From: Polytrichum commune
Lineage: Eukaryota > Streptophyta > Polytrichopsida > Polytrichales > Polytrichaceae
Reading direction: 5' to 3'
Assembly (NCBI GenBank): GCA_950295325.1
Contig: OX485808.1
Span: forward strand, 41,002,527-41,066,526
DNA: 64,000 bases
Shown one piece after another: positions 36,632 through 45,858 of the stretch. The number at the start of each line of letters is the position of its first letter. Position 1 is the first letter of the stretch. The position numbers and the translations under genes were made by a program. The notes under the pieces are model-generated. The model had not been told where the DNA came from and did not search any database. It saw nothing but the letters and a program-made list of their open reading frames with translations.

Positions 36632-37545
36632 GTGAGTGAAGAATGGGATAGGCATACTCATGCCTCACAGAACCAATCACTGAGGATAATTCCGAGAAGG
36701 CAGAGTACAAGATGTTGGCTAGAGTTTATAGGGAAATCCCCCCTAGCACATAATCTTAAAGGTCTTAATGACCCCATGAGCACTCTTAAACAAAATAGAT
36801 TTCTTAGGTCCATTGCACCTAGAGTGGATGTTCTTCTATTCCAAGAACATAAACTAAGAGAGGCAAAGTTAGAACATCTAGGCAAGAGACTAATGCCTCG
36901 GAACATAAGTTGGGTCCTAGAGGTAAAACATGGGTACAAAAGTTGGCTCAACCCATATAGAGTGGGAAAAGGAGTGAGCATTTTACTAGCCTCCAAGTAT
37001 GCTAGGCTAGTCACCTCGTCTGGGTCCATCATGATTAATAGAGTAGTATGAAAGAAGATGGAAGGTATAGAAGGTGGTAACCTAGGCATTGTATGTAATT
37101 ACACCCCTAATTTTCCTTCCCATATAAGTCTACTTTGGCAAGAAATGACATTCCTTGCTTAAGGATTGTAGTTAATTCCTAGAAGACGACTTTAATATGA
37201 TTGCACACCCTGAGGATTAATCACAAAAATGTGGTCAAATTATAAGTGATATAGAAAGATTTACTTGGAATGGCCTATTGGATGCCCTCCAAATACATAA
37301 CTCGTATCAACATAGGGGAGGGCCACAATAACCAACAACAAGGGCTAGAATGTCGTTTTGCATGGTCGGACCATATCTATACACCTAAGAATAAAGGCGA
37401 AGATTTTATTCCCTCAACCTATGTAATTCATGGGGATTCTCTTGGCTTTGATCTCACCCCGGTAAAGTTGGAACTCAACATAGACACAAAGAAGAGCATA
37501 CCAATAACATTCAAATGGAATGCATCATATGTGAAAAATCCATAA
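36632..37545 (+). pseudogene. LINE endonuclease (EEP family) remnant, copy A
   Basis: The first frame (36632-37051, stop at its end) contains NLKGLNDPMSTLKQNRFLRS then DVLLFQEHKL. This is the N-terminal endonuclease core, with the metal-binding Glu in QEHK. After a stop and frame change come VCNYTPNFPSH, then DDFNMIAHPED, the catalytic D-x-N region. A last piece (37270-37545) starts with TRINIGEGH and has FAWSDHIYTP, ending GFDLTPVKLEL where active enzymes have an S-D-H motif. That catalytic His is therefore lost. In L1 elements this enzyme nicks the target DNA. At least three disruptions are visible. Confidence 0.7.
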
Positions 37546-37849
37546 TTAATTTTGAAAATTAAAAATAAAAGGACTTCTCTAACCCACAACATGTCATTTT
37601 TTGGCAAGCTCATGCACATAGCTAGACTTTATGGGTGGTATAGTAAAGAGAAAGCGCTTGCATTCAAGAATGAAGAACTTGAGATTAGAGAAGCATTAGG
37701 GACAACCACATACCTCTTGCACAAAGACATCTGCAATGAAGAGCTACAAGGGGTTAGTCAATATGCAAAGGGAGAAAATGAGAGGCATTGAGAAACGGAA
37801 TTCCAAAAGGGCAGCCATTAGGTCTAGAGTTCAATGAAAACATGTAGGA

Positions 37850-38932
37850 GATAAGTGTTTAAGTCAATATTTAACCCACAACATGGCAGTAGTTGGGGAG
37901 CTAGTTTGGTTTGGTTCACCATCCCCAAACACCAAAGCTTCTCATGGTCTAGATGTGGGGCCACATCGCCAAAGCATGGCAGTCCATGGTGCAGTCTCTT
38001 GTCCAAATATCACCTCATGACTTTTATAGTGTTCTTCACTCTAGCATCTGGTGGTCTGATGATGTCCAACTCATAGGGAATGAGATTTTTTGTGCCCGCA
38101 CTAGAGAACTCTATAGAAATGGCCTCCACTTGATGAATGATATTTGGGACATGGAGCATAATCGATTCATTACATGGCATGATGCACAAGTTGAATTTGG
38201 ATTTCTTGACAAAAAAAAGGCAAAGGATTGGGACTTCATCACATGATCAATCATGCACGAATGGCACAATATTCAAGAAAGAGATTGGGAGAGGATAAGA
38301 CATAGTACGTGGATTGGTTTTTTTATGCACCACCTTTCAGACCCACCCTTGATAAATGGCAAATGCTTCTCCCGGATACCTACCAACTAAGGTGGGCATG
38401 CATTTGGGGCAACAGAAGAGCAGATGAGGAGGTGGACCTCATTTGGTCCATTTGGCACCATATGGTAGTACAATAAGTGGTGGGCTAAGATTTCGCCTAA
38501 CATCTCCACGCAATACACATATTGCCTCCCCTTCACTTAGGAGACTCTCAAACCTAGATTTGGGACTGCATCCAAGCCCAACAGATATGGCGGTGGGCTC
38601 TTCAAAACCTTTTTGAGCTTAGTGGTGCATGGCAACACCCGTTCCATGAATTTAACTGGCAAAATGGCATTTTTGGGCATGACATATGGAAGAAATACGA
38701 ACCTTGGTTTGATATTTGGCACTTTCTCCACGGCATTGGCCTTTGGACTATTTGGATCAAAAGTAACAACAAGGTCTTCAACAAAGAGCAATGGCTTGAA
38801 CTCATGTTAAGAACCTCATATGGGAATGAATGTATTGTCTACAGCAAAGCCACTAGGAAAAAGGTTTTCCAACGCACTGGGAAATGCCCCTCGGTGAAAG
38901 CCTCAATCATTGAGGAACTTGACTCGTTTTAA
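37850..38932 (+). pseudogene. LINE C-terminal region with zf-RVT remnant, copy A
   Basis: Frames show GSSWGASLVWF, SIWWSDDVQL and GLHLMNDIWDMEHNRFITW, then after a shift VDLIWSIWHHMVV. Past another shift come WDCIQAQQIWRWA and FDIWHFLHGIGLWTIWIKSN, ending ASIIEELDSF-stop at 38930. The spacing of DLIWSIWH and WDCIQA..IWRWA is that of the zf-RVT region after plant LINE reverse transcriptases; part of the Cys cluster seen in copy B is missing. Several frame breaks. The homologous part of copy B is at 43.99-44.83 kb. Confidence 0.65.
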
Positions 38933-39307
38933 GGGGCGCGAAGTATCTTATGGCATTGTCATAGTGTTACGGTTTCATGAAACTAGAAGATTGTGGGAGG
39001 AGTAGTTCACGTAGTTTGGTTTTGACCATGTGTGTTGGTGGTCTATAACTTTTGGTTACTCGGTGGTTTGGAGGACGTCCTTTTTCAGGCGGGATGGGGG
39101 TTATCCTTGGCCAGGTGGTGTTGGGGGTTATCCTTGGTCAAGTGGTGTTGGGGGTTGTCTTTGGTGGGGCTCTCATTACTTGGCTCTTTGCCTTTTTTTT
39201 TTGTGGCGGTGTGACACGTCCAAGGGGTTCCGCCTCCTTTCAAAGTGGGTGTGTCTTCCTTGGTTCGTAATGCATTGGTGTTGGCTTTTGTCTCAATATC
39301 TTTTGGT

Positions 39308-39516
39308 AAATAATGTCACTTACTATTTGAAGTTACACAATGCTATATGTTTATTATTATTATTAATTTATTTTTTTACCAAGTAAATTTGTCAATGTTC
39401 TATAACGTCCAAACAACCAATTTGACCTTTGTTGGCAAAAACATGAGATTTACAATTAATAATTATAGCATGACTTAATTCCAAATAGCAAGTGACACTA
39501 AATACAATACTTAGTG
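39308..39516. mobile_element. CACTA-ended MITE family B, left-truncated copy
   Basis: The right end is intact: AAATAGCAAGTGACACTAAA then TACAATACTTAGTG, followed by TA (39517-39518). The left end lacks the outer 20 bases and starts at GTCACTTACTATTTGAAG, directly after the LINE copy A tail. It shares the central CCAAACAACCAATTTGACCT with the 31.1 kb copy. Confidence 0.65.
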
Positions 39517-39518
39517 TA

Positions 39519-40926
39519 GTTAAAATTTTGGGTAAATGGGGTGGTTTGTATCTTAAACTATGTAATTTCCATTGGGAAGACATTAAGCCCTCAGGCATCC
39601 GAATTTTCTTAGGGTGACTCACGCCTTCAAATACATTCAATCAGATCATTCAAAAAAATATCTCGTGGTCCAACATACTACTCACAAAGTTATATTTTCA
39701 TCTTGAATTTTTATTTGTTTTTTACAAAGATGGGTGATTTGTGAAGTTATATCACACAGTGGAATAGTCCAACTGGTAATTGCGTGAATTCTCTACTAAT
39801 TGAGCAGCCCTAAATATAAACACCAGTTGTGGCTATACATCAATTTAGGATTAGGTGGCTGATGTTGCTAGTATTTGACACAAAAGTGTGTTGTTCGACA
39901 AACACAACAAAGGAGAAAGTTGTGAACTTGAAAGGGTTTTAAATGGTTCATAAAAAGTTTGACAACCATTGCGTATTGTAGAAGGTACAACATTAGATTG
40001 CTCGAAGTCAATAGAAATGTAATGAAAGAGACATGAGAAATAATAAGGTTAGAATAAGGTCATAAGGTTAGTCCGAAGAGGGATAAGAGTTATGCCATAT
40101 TGTTTGTATGAACCAATGAAAAAGAAAAGAGCAACAAAGCAAGGAGAGTATGTGACCATCTCACTCCAAGTATTGTTCATATGCCTTTGTGTGTGTGTTC
40201 TAGCTTGTACATTATTCTAATCTCTAGTCTTATTAACTTCCAATACGTATTTCAATGGAGCATATGCCATTGTCAAAATCCAAGAGCAAAACAATCATTG
40301 TGTGAAAACCCAATTGCTTAAAGAATCCCATTTTCCTAGTAGTGAATCAAACCCTCAAAAAGAATTGAGCCTCCAAACATGTGGTTGGGAAAGAAATTAG
40401 GGGTATTAAAAACAAGCTAAGTTCCCACACAAAGTCCATTGGCCTTACCCATTTGCAATGAAATGTGTGGAACTTTAAGCTCGTTCTTGCTCAAATGTAG
40501 CTCCCTTCATGGTTAGGAGGAGGGGGGGGATTGTTTTTATGGGCACATTTAAGCTTACCTTCTTGGGCATGTCTCTATAAGCAAGCGGAAAATAACCCCC
40601 CCCCCCCACCCACCCTGTTACTTGAAACCAAACCTTGGGCTAACTAAGGGGTGCCACAATAAGCAATGACATATGCCTTATCATTTGTGTTCGTTATTGA
40701 GCGTAGCACACTAGTTCACATGTTTTGAACACATAGTCCGATTTCACTATAACATGTGGCTTTTAGTGTTCATTCTTGACAAGAAGCCTTGACATATGGC
40801 CAAGGCCAAACGCCCACCTTCCCTTTGAGTTGGACCCCACCATTATTATAAAGGTAAAAAAGGCCTAGCAAAAAAACATGATCCTCATATGTTTGTGGTA
40901 TATTCATCTCAATTGAATTCATCTAA
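39519..40926. other. Intergenic stretch, no recognised gene
   Basis: AT-rich with a G run near 40517 and a 12-base C run at 40596-40607. From 40.6 to 40.8 kb there is a fragment similar to those at 29.8 and 51.75 kb (CACATAGTCCGATTTC; GGCTTTTAGTGTTCATTC). No gene. Confidence 0.45.
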
Positions 40927-40935
40927 ACCAATGCG

Positions 40936-41290
40936 TCTCCGGGCTAGATCACATCTTCATTCGGCTGGGTCCCACCCCTCCCACGCCTCCTTCACTGCCT
41001 GATCTTCTTGTCCGCACCTACGTGGGAACTCCTCCTCATTGGAAACCAATGTGACAATTACTCGTCCAAAATACAAATATTGAAGTTAACATCATTTTTA
41101 TTATCCCCAAGTTAATTGATGGAGTTCATTCACATGCCAAAGGCGCTTAATGGCTTAAACAACCAGGTATTGTCGCATTGGCTCCCACCGAGGAGGAACT
41201 CTCATGCAGGTGCATGCAAGAAGACTAGGCAGTGAAGGAGGCGTGGGAGGAGTGGGGCCCAATTGAATGAAGATGTGATCTAGCTTGGGC
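40936..41290. mobile_element. 355-bp long-TIR element with 9-bp flanking duplication
   Basis: Arms of more than 100 bp face each other: the left has CTAGATCACATCTTCATTC then CCTCCCACGCCTCCTTCACT, and the right has the inverse of both. ACCAATGCG (40927-40935) and ACCAATGTG (41291-41299) flank the arms as a likely nine-base target duplication. Long TIRs plus a 9-bp duplication suggest a Mutator-like MITE. No coding frame. Confidence 0.65.
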
Positions 41291-41610
41291 ACCAATGTGG
41301 GGTATCTGTGCTAATTTTGAGATCAAATTGTCCAAAAAGAAAAAACATGCATACGATAATAGAGTTGCCTGCATTTTTACCTCGAGTAATAGTGATAGGG
41401 GCCCAGCTCAAAGAGGTGGGCATCCTTGGCCTTGACATATACCGCTCAAATAGGTAGGTGTCCAATTAAGAAGAATGACCACATATGGCCCACATACCTT
41501 ACATAATAACAAAACACAACTTCAATGAGCAAGGGCTTACTAAGGGCTTACTATAAATTCATGCTATAAATTCATACTTACAAGTTTTGTGGATAAAACT
41601 CACCAGTATC

Positions 41611-41870
41611 CGGGGAGTTTGATTTTTGGGCATAATTGGTCGAGATCCTAGTGTTCCCCAAGTCCAACTATTTTTTTCTTTATTTTTTAAGATAGAAGGC
41701 CAACAAAGCCAATGCCAAATGCATTAAGAAACTCCAACCAGTTACATGTCGACATCTTTCGAGGGGTTTTCCCTTAATAATTCAAGGTATATTTCTAGAT
41801 TCCTCTAAAACGATCAGTAATGATTTTCCTAAAGTTCTCAAATTCAACCAGCTCATTTACAACCGGTTCA
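41611..41870 (-). repeat. Dispersed repeat E, copy 3, interrupted
   Basis: It reads in reverse: GGGCATAATTGGTCGAGATC near the left, then a 58-bp insertion, then CCAACCAGTTACATGTCGAC and GGTATATTTCTAGATTCC, ending with TCATTTACAACCGGTTCATC. It lies immediately before the reverse transcriptase of LINE copy B. Confidence 0.7.
41671..41728 (-). mobile_element. Extremely 5'-truncated LINE tail inserted in repeat E
   Basis: The minus strand reads GCATTTGGCATTGGCTTTGT, TGGCCTTCTATCTTAAAAAA and then an A-rich tail. This is the 3' end shared by the local LINE copies (TTGGCCTTCTATCTAAAAA at 45.35 kb). AGTCCAAC (41661-41668) and ACTCCAAC (41731-41738) flank it as a probable target duplication. An insertion of about 58 bp shows that reverse transcription aborted almost at once. 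Confidence 0.65.
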
Positions 41871-41875
41871 TCACT

Positions 41876-42136
41876 TCTCTTTCCTTTCATTGTGTCGTTA
41901 ACCTCAACGGTACACCGGGAGAAAGCTTTAAGATAGAGAGAGGAGTTAGACAGGGGTACCCCTTGGCACCATATCTATTCCTTATTATCGGGGAAGCACT
42001 CACACACATGATTAAGAAAGCAGTCACTGAAGGGAGATTAAAGGGGGTTACCCTCTCAGGAGGGAAAAAACAACTAAGCATTTCACGATATGCGGACGAT
42101 CCTCCTTTATGGTTAGAGGGGAAAAACGTTATGTAG
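41876..42136 (+). pseudogene. LINE reverse transcriptase core, copy B
   Basis: One frame reads VVNLNGTPGESFKIERGVRQ then GYPLAPYLFLIIGEALTHMI, and later ISRYADDPPLW, before a TAG at 42134. RGVRQGYPLAPYLF is the RT motif between the finger and palm. The YADD box (42089-42100) holds two of the catalytic aspartates. Plant L1 elements usually have FADD or YADD here. The region before about 41.88 kb, with the first catalytic Asp, is absent. In a live element this enzyme copies the LINE RNA at the nicked target. Confidence 0.8.
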
Positions 42137-42390
42137 ATAAACTAGTGCGGATACTAAGGGTGTTCAGTGATGCATCAGGAATGGAAATCAATTGGGAAAA
42201 GTCTTGCGCCTACTTGTTTGATAAGTATACACACAAGCCAAAATGGTTAGCAAGATACAAATGGCAATGGGCGTAAGAAGGGGACCTCTCCAAACTACTA
42301 GGTACCTCCTTTGGCCTTAACCTAAACATAGCGGATGTAGATAGTTTTCTCTTCAATAAAACTTTTAAGAAGCTTAAATACTAGAGCACC

Positions 42391-42699
42391 ATGAAACTCA
42401 CACTTGCAGGGAGAGTTGTCATATGCAACCAAGTTTTGTTTTCCACATTATGGTTTTTCATAACGGTATGGGGAGGCTCAAACAAAATTCTTATAAATAT
42501 TAGAGGGGCCATCTGCAATTATTTATGGTCCGGGAAAGACCAACTTACATGCACCATGGTAAGTTGGAGAGAATGTTGCATGAAAAAGAAAGAGGGCAGG
42601 CTTGGTCTAGTGGATCCGGAAGCAGCCAAGACTAGCCTCCTTTGCAAATGGATTGTTAGGGCAATGGAACCGGAGAATCTAATCTCCAACTTATGTTGA
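42391..42699 (+). pseudogene. LINE thumb and post-RT region, copy B
   Basis: A 102-codon frame with TLAGRVVICNQVLFSTLWFF, then ICNYLWSGKD, TMVSWRECCMKKKEGRLGLV and LCKWIVRAMEPEN. The order (sugar-phosphate grip LAGR, W-x(3)C, GGLGL-type turn, K-W) matches the section after the palm in plant LINE proteins. The stretch between 42136 and 42390 belongs to the same protein in other frames (for example ASGMEINWEKSCAYLFD). Confidence 0.75.
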
Positions 42700-42987
42700 G
42701 ATACATGTTAGAAAGGTTCAATCCCCAAAGGGGAAGAAGCTGGGGTGTTAGCCTTGATTGGTTTACTAGCAAACAACACGTAGGATTTACAGGTTCAAAA
42801 GTCTGGGGTCACATTAGTAAAGCATGGAAGGTTATGGTCAAAGGGGTATATTAAGTTTTGCCACGCACACGAATGGAATTATTACACTCAAACATTTGGT
42901 GGTCGGACGGAGCAGTATGGGAACAAAGCAATATGGAAACTAAGAAAACTAATCCTATCATCGCAAAAATAAAGATGCTACATCCTT

Positions 42988-43488
42988 ATGAATGCAGGGA
43001 CATTCGACAACAACCCACAAGAGAATACAGTCCCCACATGGCTCCTACCATGTACATGTGAACAACAAAGATACCACTGCAACGCACGATTTAAATCCGA
43101 CCTCCTATGTATCAAAGAACTCCCACACCAAAGCACCCCATCACCACACCCAACAGACAACCTCACGGTACAATTTATCGAATTCACATACACAAACGAC
43201 AGATTCCCACAAGATACAATTGACAATAAAATTCAAAAGTATCAACCACTAATTAATGACATCACTCAACAAGGCTGGAAGGTAGACCCACTCATAGTCA
43301 TCTCGGCCGGAGCTAGAGGAACCACACACACCCCGTCAATGAAACAACTTGAACAAACATTTAAACTACCTCAAAATTCTATAAACCATACATTCAAAGA
43401 AATAAACACCATTGCCATACAATATGCTAGTTCAAACCTACTACATAAAAGACGAATTGAAAATAACCAAGCAATACCAACAGAATAA
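42988..43488 (+). CDS. Nuclease-like ORF of unknown element (166 aa)
   Basis: An uninterrupted frame opening after a stop at 42970. Residues 14-45 show TVPTWLLPCTCEQQRYHCNA then FKSDLLC, with Cys22, Cys24 and Cys31 spaced like a small metal site. Asp38, then the block FIEFTYTND (residues 63-71) with Glu65, then KIQKY (81-85), follow a D...E-x-T...K..KY layout. I associate this from memory with PD-(D/E)XK-like C-terminal domains of some retroelement proteins in animals and protists. Residues 96-120 (GWKVDPLIVISAGARG, then TTHTPSMKQL) and a basic LLHKRRIENNQ near the end complete the pattern. No signal peptide or membrane segment is seen. The frame is intact and its A+C-rich codons differ from the flanking LINE. 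A start at 42988 is only the first ATG; a longer reading from 42973 is possible. Function is inference. Confidence 0.5.
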   Translation: MNAGTFDNNPQENTVPTWLLPCTCEQQRYHCNARFKSDLLCIKELPHQSTPSPHPTDNLTVQFIEFTYTNDRFPQDTIDNKIQKYQPLINDITQQGWKVDPLIVISAGARGTTHTPSMKQLEQTFKLPQNSINHTFKEINTIAIQYASSNLLHKRRIENNQAIPTE

Positions 43489-43647
43489 TAAATAAATAAA
43501 TATACAAACAAACAAAATAACAATAATAAGACAAGGATCATAAAATAGTCCTTTATTTATTGAACAATGTAAACTCCAATAGCTTAGGAAGATGGGTAGG
43601 AGCCGGCTGGTTGGTACAATTTTCCTGCCTTTAAATCACTAGCAGCA

Positions 43648-43760
43648 CCAAGTCATGTATAACACACTAAACACTCAGACGTACTCAACGGGAGTCGAAC
43701 CCGGAATGTCTACATGTAGCTAAACATCCTCCCTCAACCAGCCAAGGAAACATGACTTGG
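43648..43760 (-). ncRNA. Hairpin-enclosed tRNA-like sequence
   Basis: Perfect 11-base arms CCAAGTCATGT (43648-43658) and ACATGACTTGG (43750-43760) enclose about 91 bases. On the minus strand these contain TGGCTGGTTGAGG, which resembles a D-arm or A box, and a perfect T-arm CGGGTTCGACTCCCG with B box GGTTCGACTCC. The spacing A box to B box is near that of a tRNA. The acceptor stem is longer than the normal seven pairs, and a segment of about 30 bases after the T-arm is extra. This is not a normal tRNA gene. It could be a SINE head, a pseudo-tRNA or a structured RNA of the adjacent element. Confidence 0.5.
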
Positions 43761-43989
43761 CGTTCACCAAACACAACAAATTACATCTTATACTATAACA
43801 CTGACACAACTGCGCGCTAATCAACTAAGGAGGGTTACTTTTATTTTGTTCTCCGGTTACTATAGTGTCCATCCCCGGAAGGGGAGAGTAGTATTGTCCA
43901 AATTTCCCCTTGTCTGGTGGACATCGGGTCATTTGACAATACGAACGGACACTTCATTCACGCCGGCCCCTTTAAATAGGGACCGGAGT

Positions 43990-44833
43990 TTCTATCTATC
44001 ATCTATCTGGTCGGATGGAGTGGACCTCCTTAACAAGGGATTTGCCTACCCTAAAGGCCTTCACCTTCACCACCAAGGAATCCGGCAAATTGATGATATT
44101 TGGGATAGTACACAACAAGAGTTTAGGGTACGTCACTTCACTCCCGAGTGCTTGCAATGGCACAATCTTATGTTGCCTCTGCCGGTGCAATGTTTCATGG
44201 TGGGTACACACTCACGTTGTCTTAGAGTATGGGAACGCCCTCTTGGGGAGATTGAGGGCTTCTTCCACGAAGTGAAAGTCATCCACACCATAGGGGGCCC
44301 AAAAGAGAGGGGAAAAGAGAGGAAATCATTTTCTTCTATGGTAAATTGGCGTCCCTTGGGTGGGACCCGGATCGGTGGCGATGGATGGATGGGGGGTGGT
44401 TCCTTGATAAACCACCAAAGATGGTTGTGACTCTATTAGCAAAAGGAATCTGGAAACCACTCGAGCGGTGGATAAATGGCAAGGTTATCTCCCAAGTAAC
44501 CATAGGTTCTATTGGTCGCAAGTGTGGGATCCACTCTGGTCAGGTAAAGAAGCCGCGTTCATTTGGTCAATTTGGCACAAAGTTGTTGTTGTCAATGAAT
44601 GGAGGGCCCGGATTGCACCAGCCTCGATTTCCAAGCAATGTGTCTTTTGCCTTCCTAACACAAGCGAATCGGTCAAACACAAATTTTGGGATTGCATTCA
44701 AGCAAGAAGGCTATGGAGATGGGCCACTTTATTATGCAGGAATTTTGTGGGGTTAGAACTAATGACTATGATTGCTTCAATTGGAAGCAAGCCTTATTCG
44801 GAGAAAGAATTCCTAAGAAATACGGTAAAATGA
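43990..44833 (+). pseudogene. LINE C-terminal region with zf-RVT, copy B
   Basis: The first piece reads SSIWSDGVDLLNKGFAYPKG then LHLHHQGIRQIDDIWDSTQQ. After frame shifts, a 121-codon frame (44468-44833) starts DKWQGYLPSNHRFYWSQVWD and has AAFIWSIWHKVVVVNEWRAR then ISKQCVFCLPNTSESVKHKF followed by WDCIQARRLW. The C-x2-C plus H-x3-WDC array is the zf-RVT region that follows plant LINE reverse transcriptases. The matching region of copy A at 38.4-38.7 kb is more damaged. Confidence 0.75.
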
Positions 44834-45149
44834 TTAAAGTGTAGCGCCTCCTTAGGGGCATTACTCTTTGGAACATTTGGATCGAACGAATGACAAGGTG
44901 TTCAATCAAACCCAATGGCACGAGACTAAGCTCAAGCATTAGATATGGGACGAACTCATCATTTACGCCAAATCGGCATGGAAAAGAGTGTTGGCACAAA
45001 TTAAGATTAGTAGTTTTTCAGCGGTTGCCATGCTCCAAGGGTTTGACAAAACTTGGGGGGCTAGGAGTGTCCTTTGTAGACAACACAACCTCCATGTTGA
45101 CTGGAATTGGAAAAGACAGCGTAGATAGGTTGTTACGCCCTCCTTGGTG

Positions 45150-45410
45150 GGCAGTTTAGGTGGCTTGGGGATTATCCTTGGTTGGCGGGGTGGGGGTGGT
45201 CCTTGGTACGGTGGGTTGTCCTTGGTTGTGGTTGGTCCGAAGCTCTTTTTTACGTGGCGGTGTTTTCGTGCCCGAGGGGTTCCGCCTCCCCTCGATGAGG
45301 GCGCATTTTGTTCCTTGGTGGTATTCATTTTGGCGCTGGCCGGGTTGGCCTTCTATCTAAAAATTCTTAAAAAAAATTAAGAAGAAGAAGAAGAAGAAGA
45401 AAAGACTACA
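45150..45410 (+). repeat. LINE 3' untranslated region and tail, copy B
   Basis: It contains GGGGTTCCGCCTCCCCTCGA, then TTGGCCTTCTATCTAAAAAT and an (AAG)n A-rich tail. The same blocks end copy A (39.2 kb), fragment C (45.5 kb) and the antisense tail (41.7 kb), which fixes the family's 3' end. Confidence 0.75.
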
Positions 45411-45419
45411 ACTTGATAC

Positions 45420-45580
45420 CCACCATGCAATCTTACGTGGCGGTGTCCTGCACCCGAGGGGTCCCGCCTCCCCTCGGTGATGGGTGCGGTTTTCTTTTGT
45501 CTTCAATTCATTTTGGTGTTGGCTGATTTGGCCTTCTGTCTCCAAAAAAAGAAAAAAGAAAGAAAAAGAAAAGCAAGAAA
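45420..45580 (+). mobile_element. LINE 3' end fragment C
   Basis: About 150 bp repeating the LINE 3' region: TTACGTGGCGGTGTCCTGCA, GGGGTCCCGCCTCCCCTCGG and TTGGCCTTCTGTCTCCAAAA, followed by an A-rich tail to about 45580. It starts only 10-20 bp after the tail of copy B. It may be a separate 5'-truncated insertion that landed in that tail. Confidence 0.7.
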
Positions 45581-45825
45581 CTTGGTTAATTCATGACAAC
45601 ATGCTAATCAAATAAGCTTAACTTAAAACATGAGGGAAGCAGCATTTATAAGCGCAAGGTCACGATAAGCCATATGTCTAACAAGCATGATACATGAAAC
45701 TCATACAGGTGCTAAGTTAATTAAGATAATCACCACAAGGGGCTAATCAATCATACTAAGTTAGGACTCACTGCCAGATTTGTAGAGATCTGGCAGTAAT
45801 GAATTCCCTAAGCACAATTAGCCCC

Positions 45826-45858
<33 letters not shown>

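Larger units (their letters stand above)
36300..39300 (+). mobile_element. LINE (L1-type) copy A, reverse transcriptase missing
   Basis: The plus strand shows, in order, N-terminal endonuclease pieces (36.6-37.55 kb), a short linker, then C-terminal zf-RVT sequence (37.85-38.93 kb), then a 3' untranslated region with GGCGGTGTGACACG and GGGGTTCCGCCTCC. The 3' region matches those of copies ending at 45.4 and 45.6 kb. The central reverse transcriptase is absent, so a deletion of more than 1 kb is inferred near 37.8 kb. No poly-A tail remains; the end meets a CACTA-ended MITE at about 39.3 kb. Many stops and frameshifts make it inactive. Confidence 0.75.
42920..43850. mobile_element. Foreign block: nuclease-like ORF plus tRNA-like hairpin
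   Basis: LINE-like reading stops near 42920 and resumes near 43950. Between them the coding strand is A+C-rich, unlike the LINE. The block holds an intact 166-codon ORF, then an A/T-rich tract of AAAT and AAAC repeats (43489-43535), then a hairpin enclosing a tRNA-like sequence (43648-43760). I could not find clear terminal repeats or a target duplication, so the borders are estimates. It may be a separate retroelement's 3' part inserted into the LINE. Confidence 0.5.
41870..45410 (+). mobile_element. LINE (L1-type) copy B, degenerate, interrupted
   Basis: Reverse transcriptase, thumb, C-terminal zf-RVT and 3' untranslated regions follow in order on the plus strand and end in an A-rich (AAG)n tail at 45361-45405. 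The endonuclease part is missing at the left, replaced by repeat E. A foreign block interrupts it at about 42.92-43.85 kb. The LINE frames on either side of that block (SNIWWSDGAVW on the left, SSIWSDGVDLL on the right) cover the same protein position but differ. The right side may therefore be a second LINE copy rather than the continuation of the first. Confidence 0.7.

Noticed and set aside
42988-43488. The 166-codon ORF as part of the LINE protein
   Set aside because: Its composition and motifs differ from plant L1 sequence on both sides, and the LINE reading is broken around it; I therefore treat it as separate.
43648-43760. A functional nuclear tRNA gene
   Set aside because: The closing stem is 11 pairs, an extra segment follows the T-arm, and no clear seven-base anticodon loop can be placed.
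45144-45545. Frames of 62-78 codons near the LINE tails
   Set aside because: They are readings of the LINE 3' untranslated region, repeated at 39.2 and 45.5 kb.
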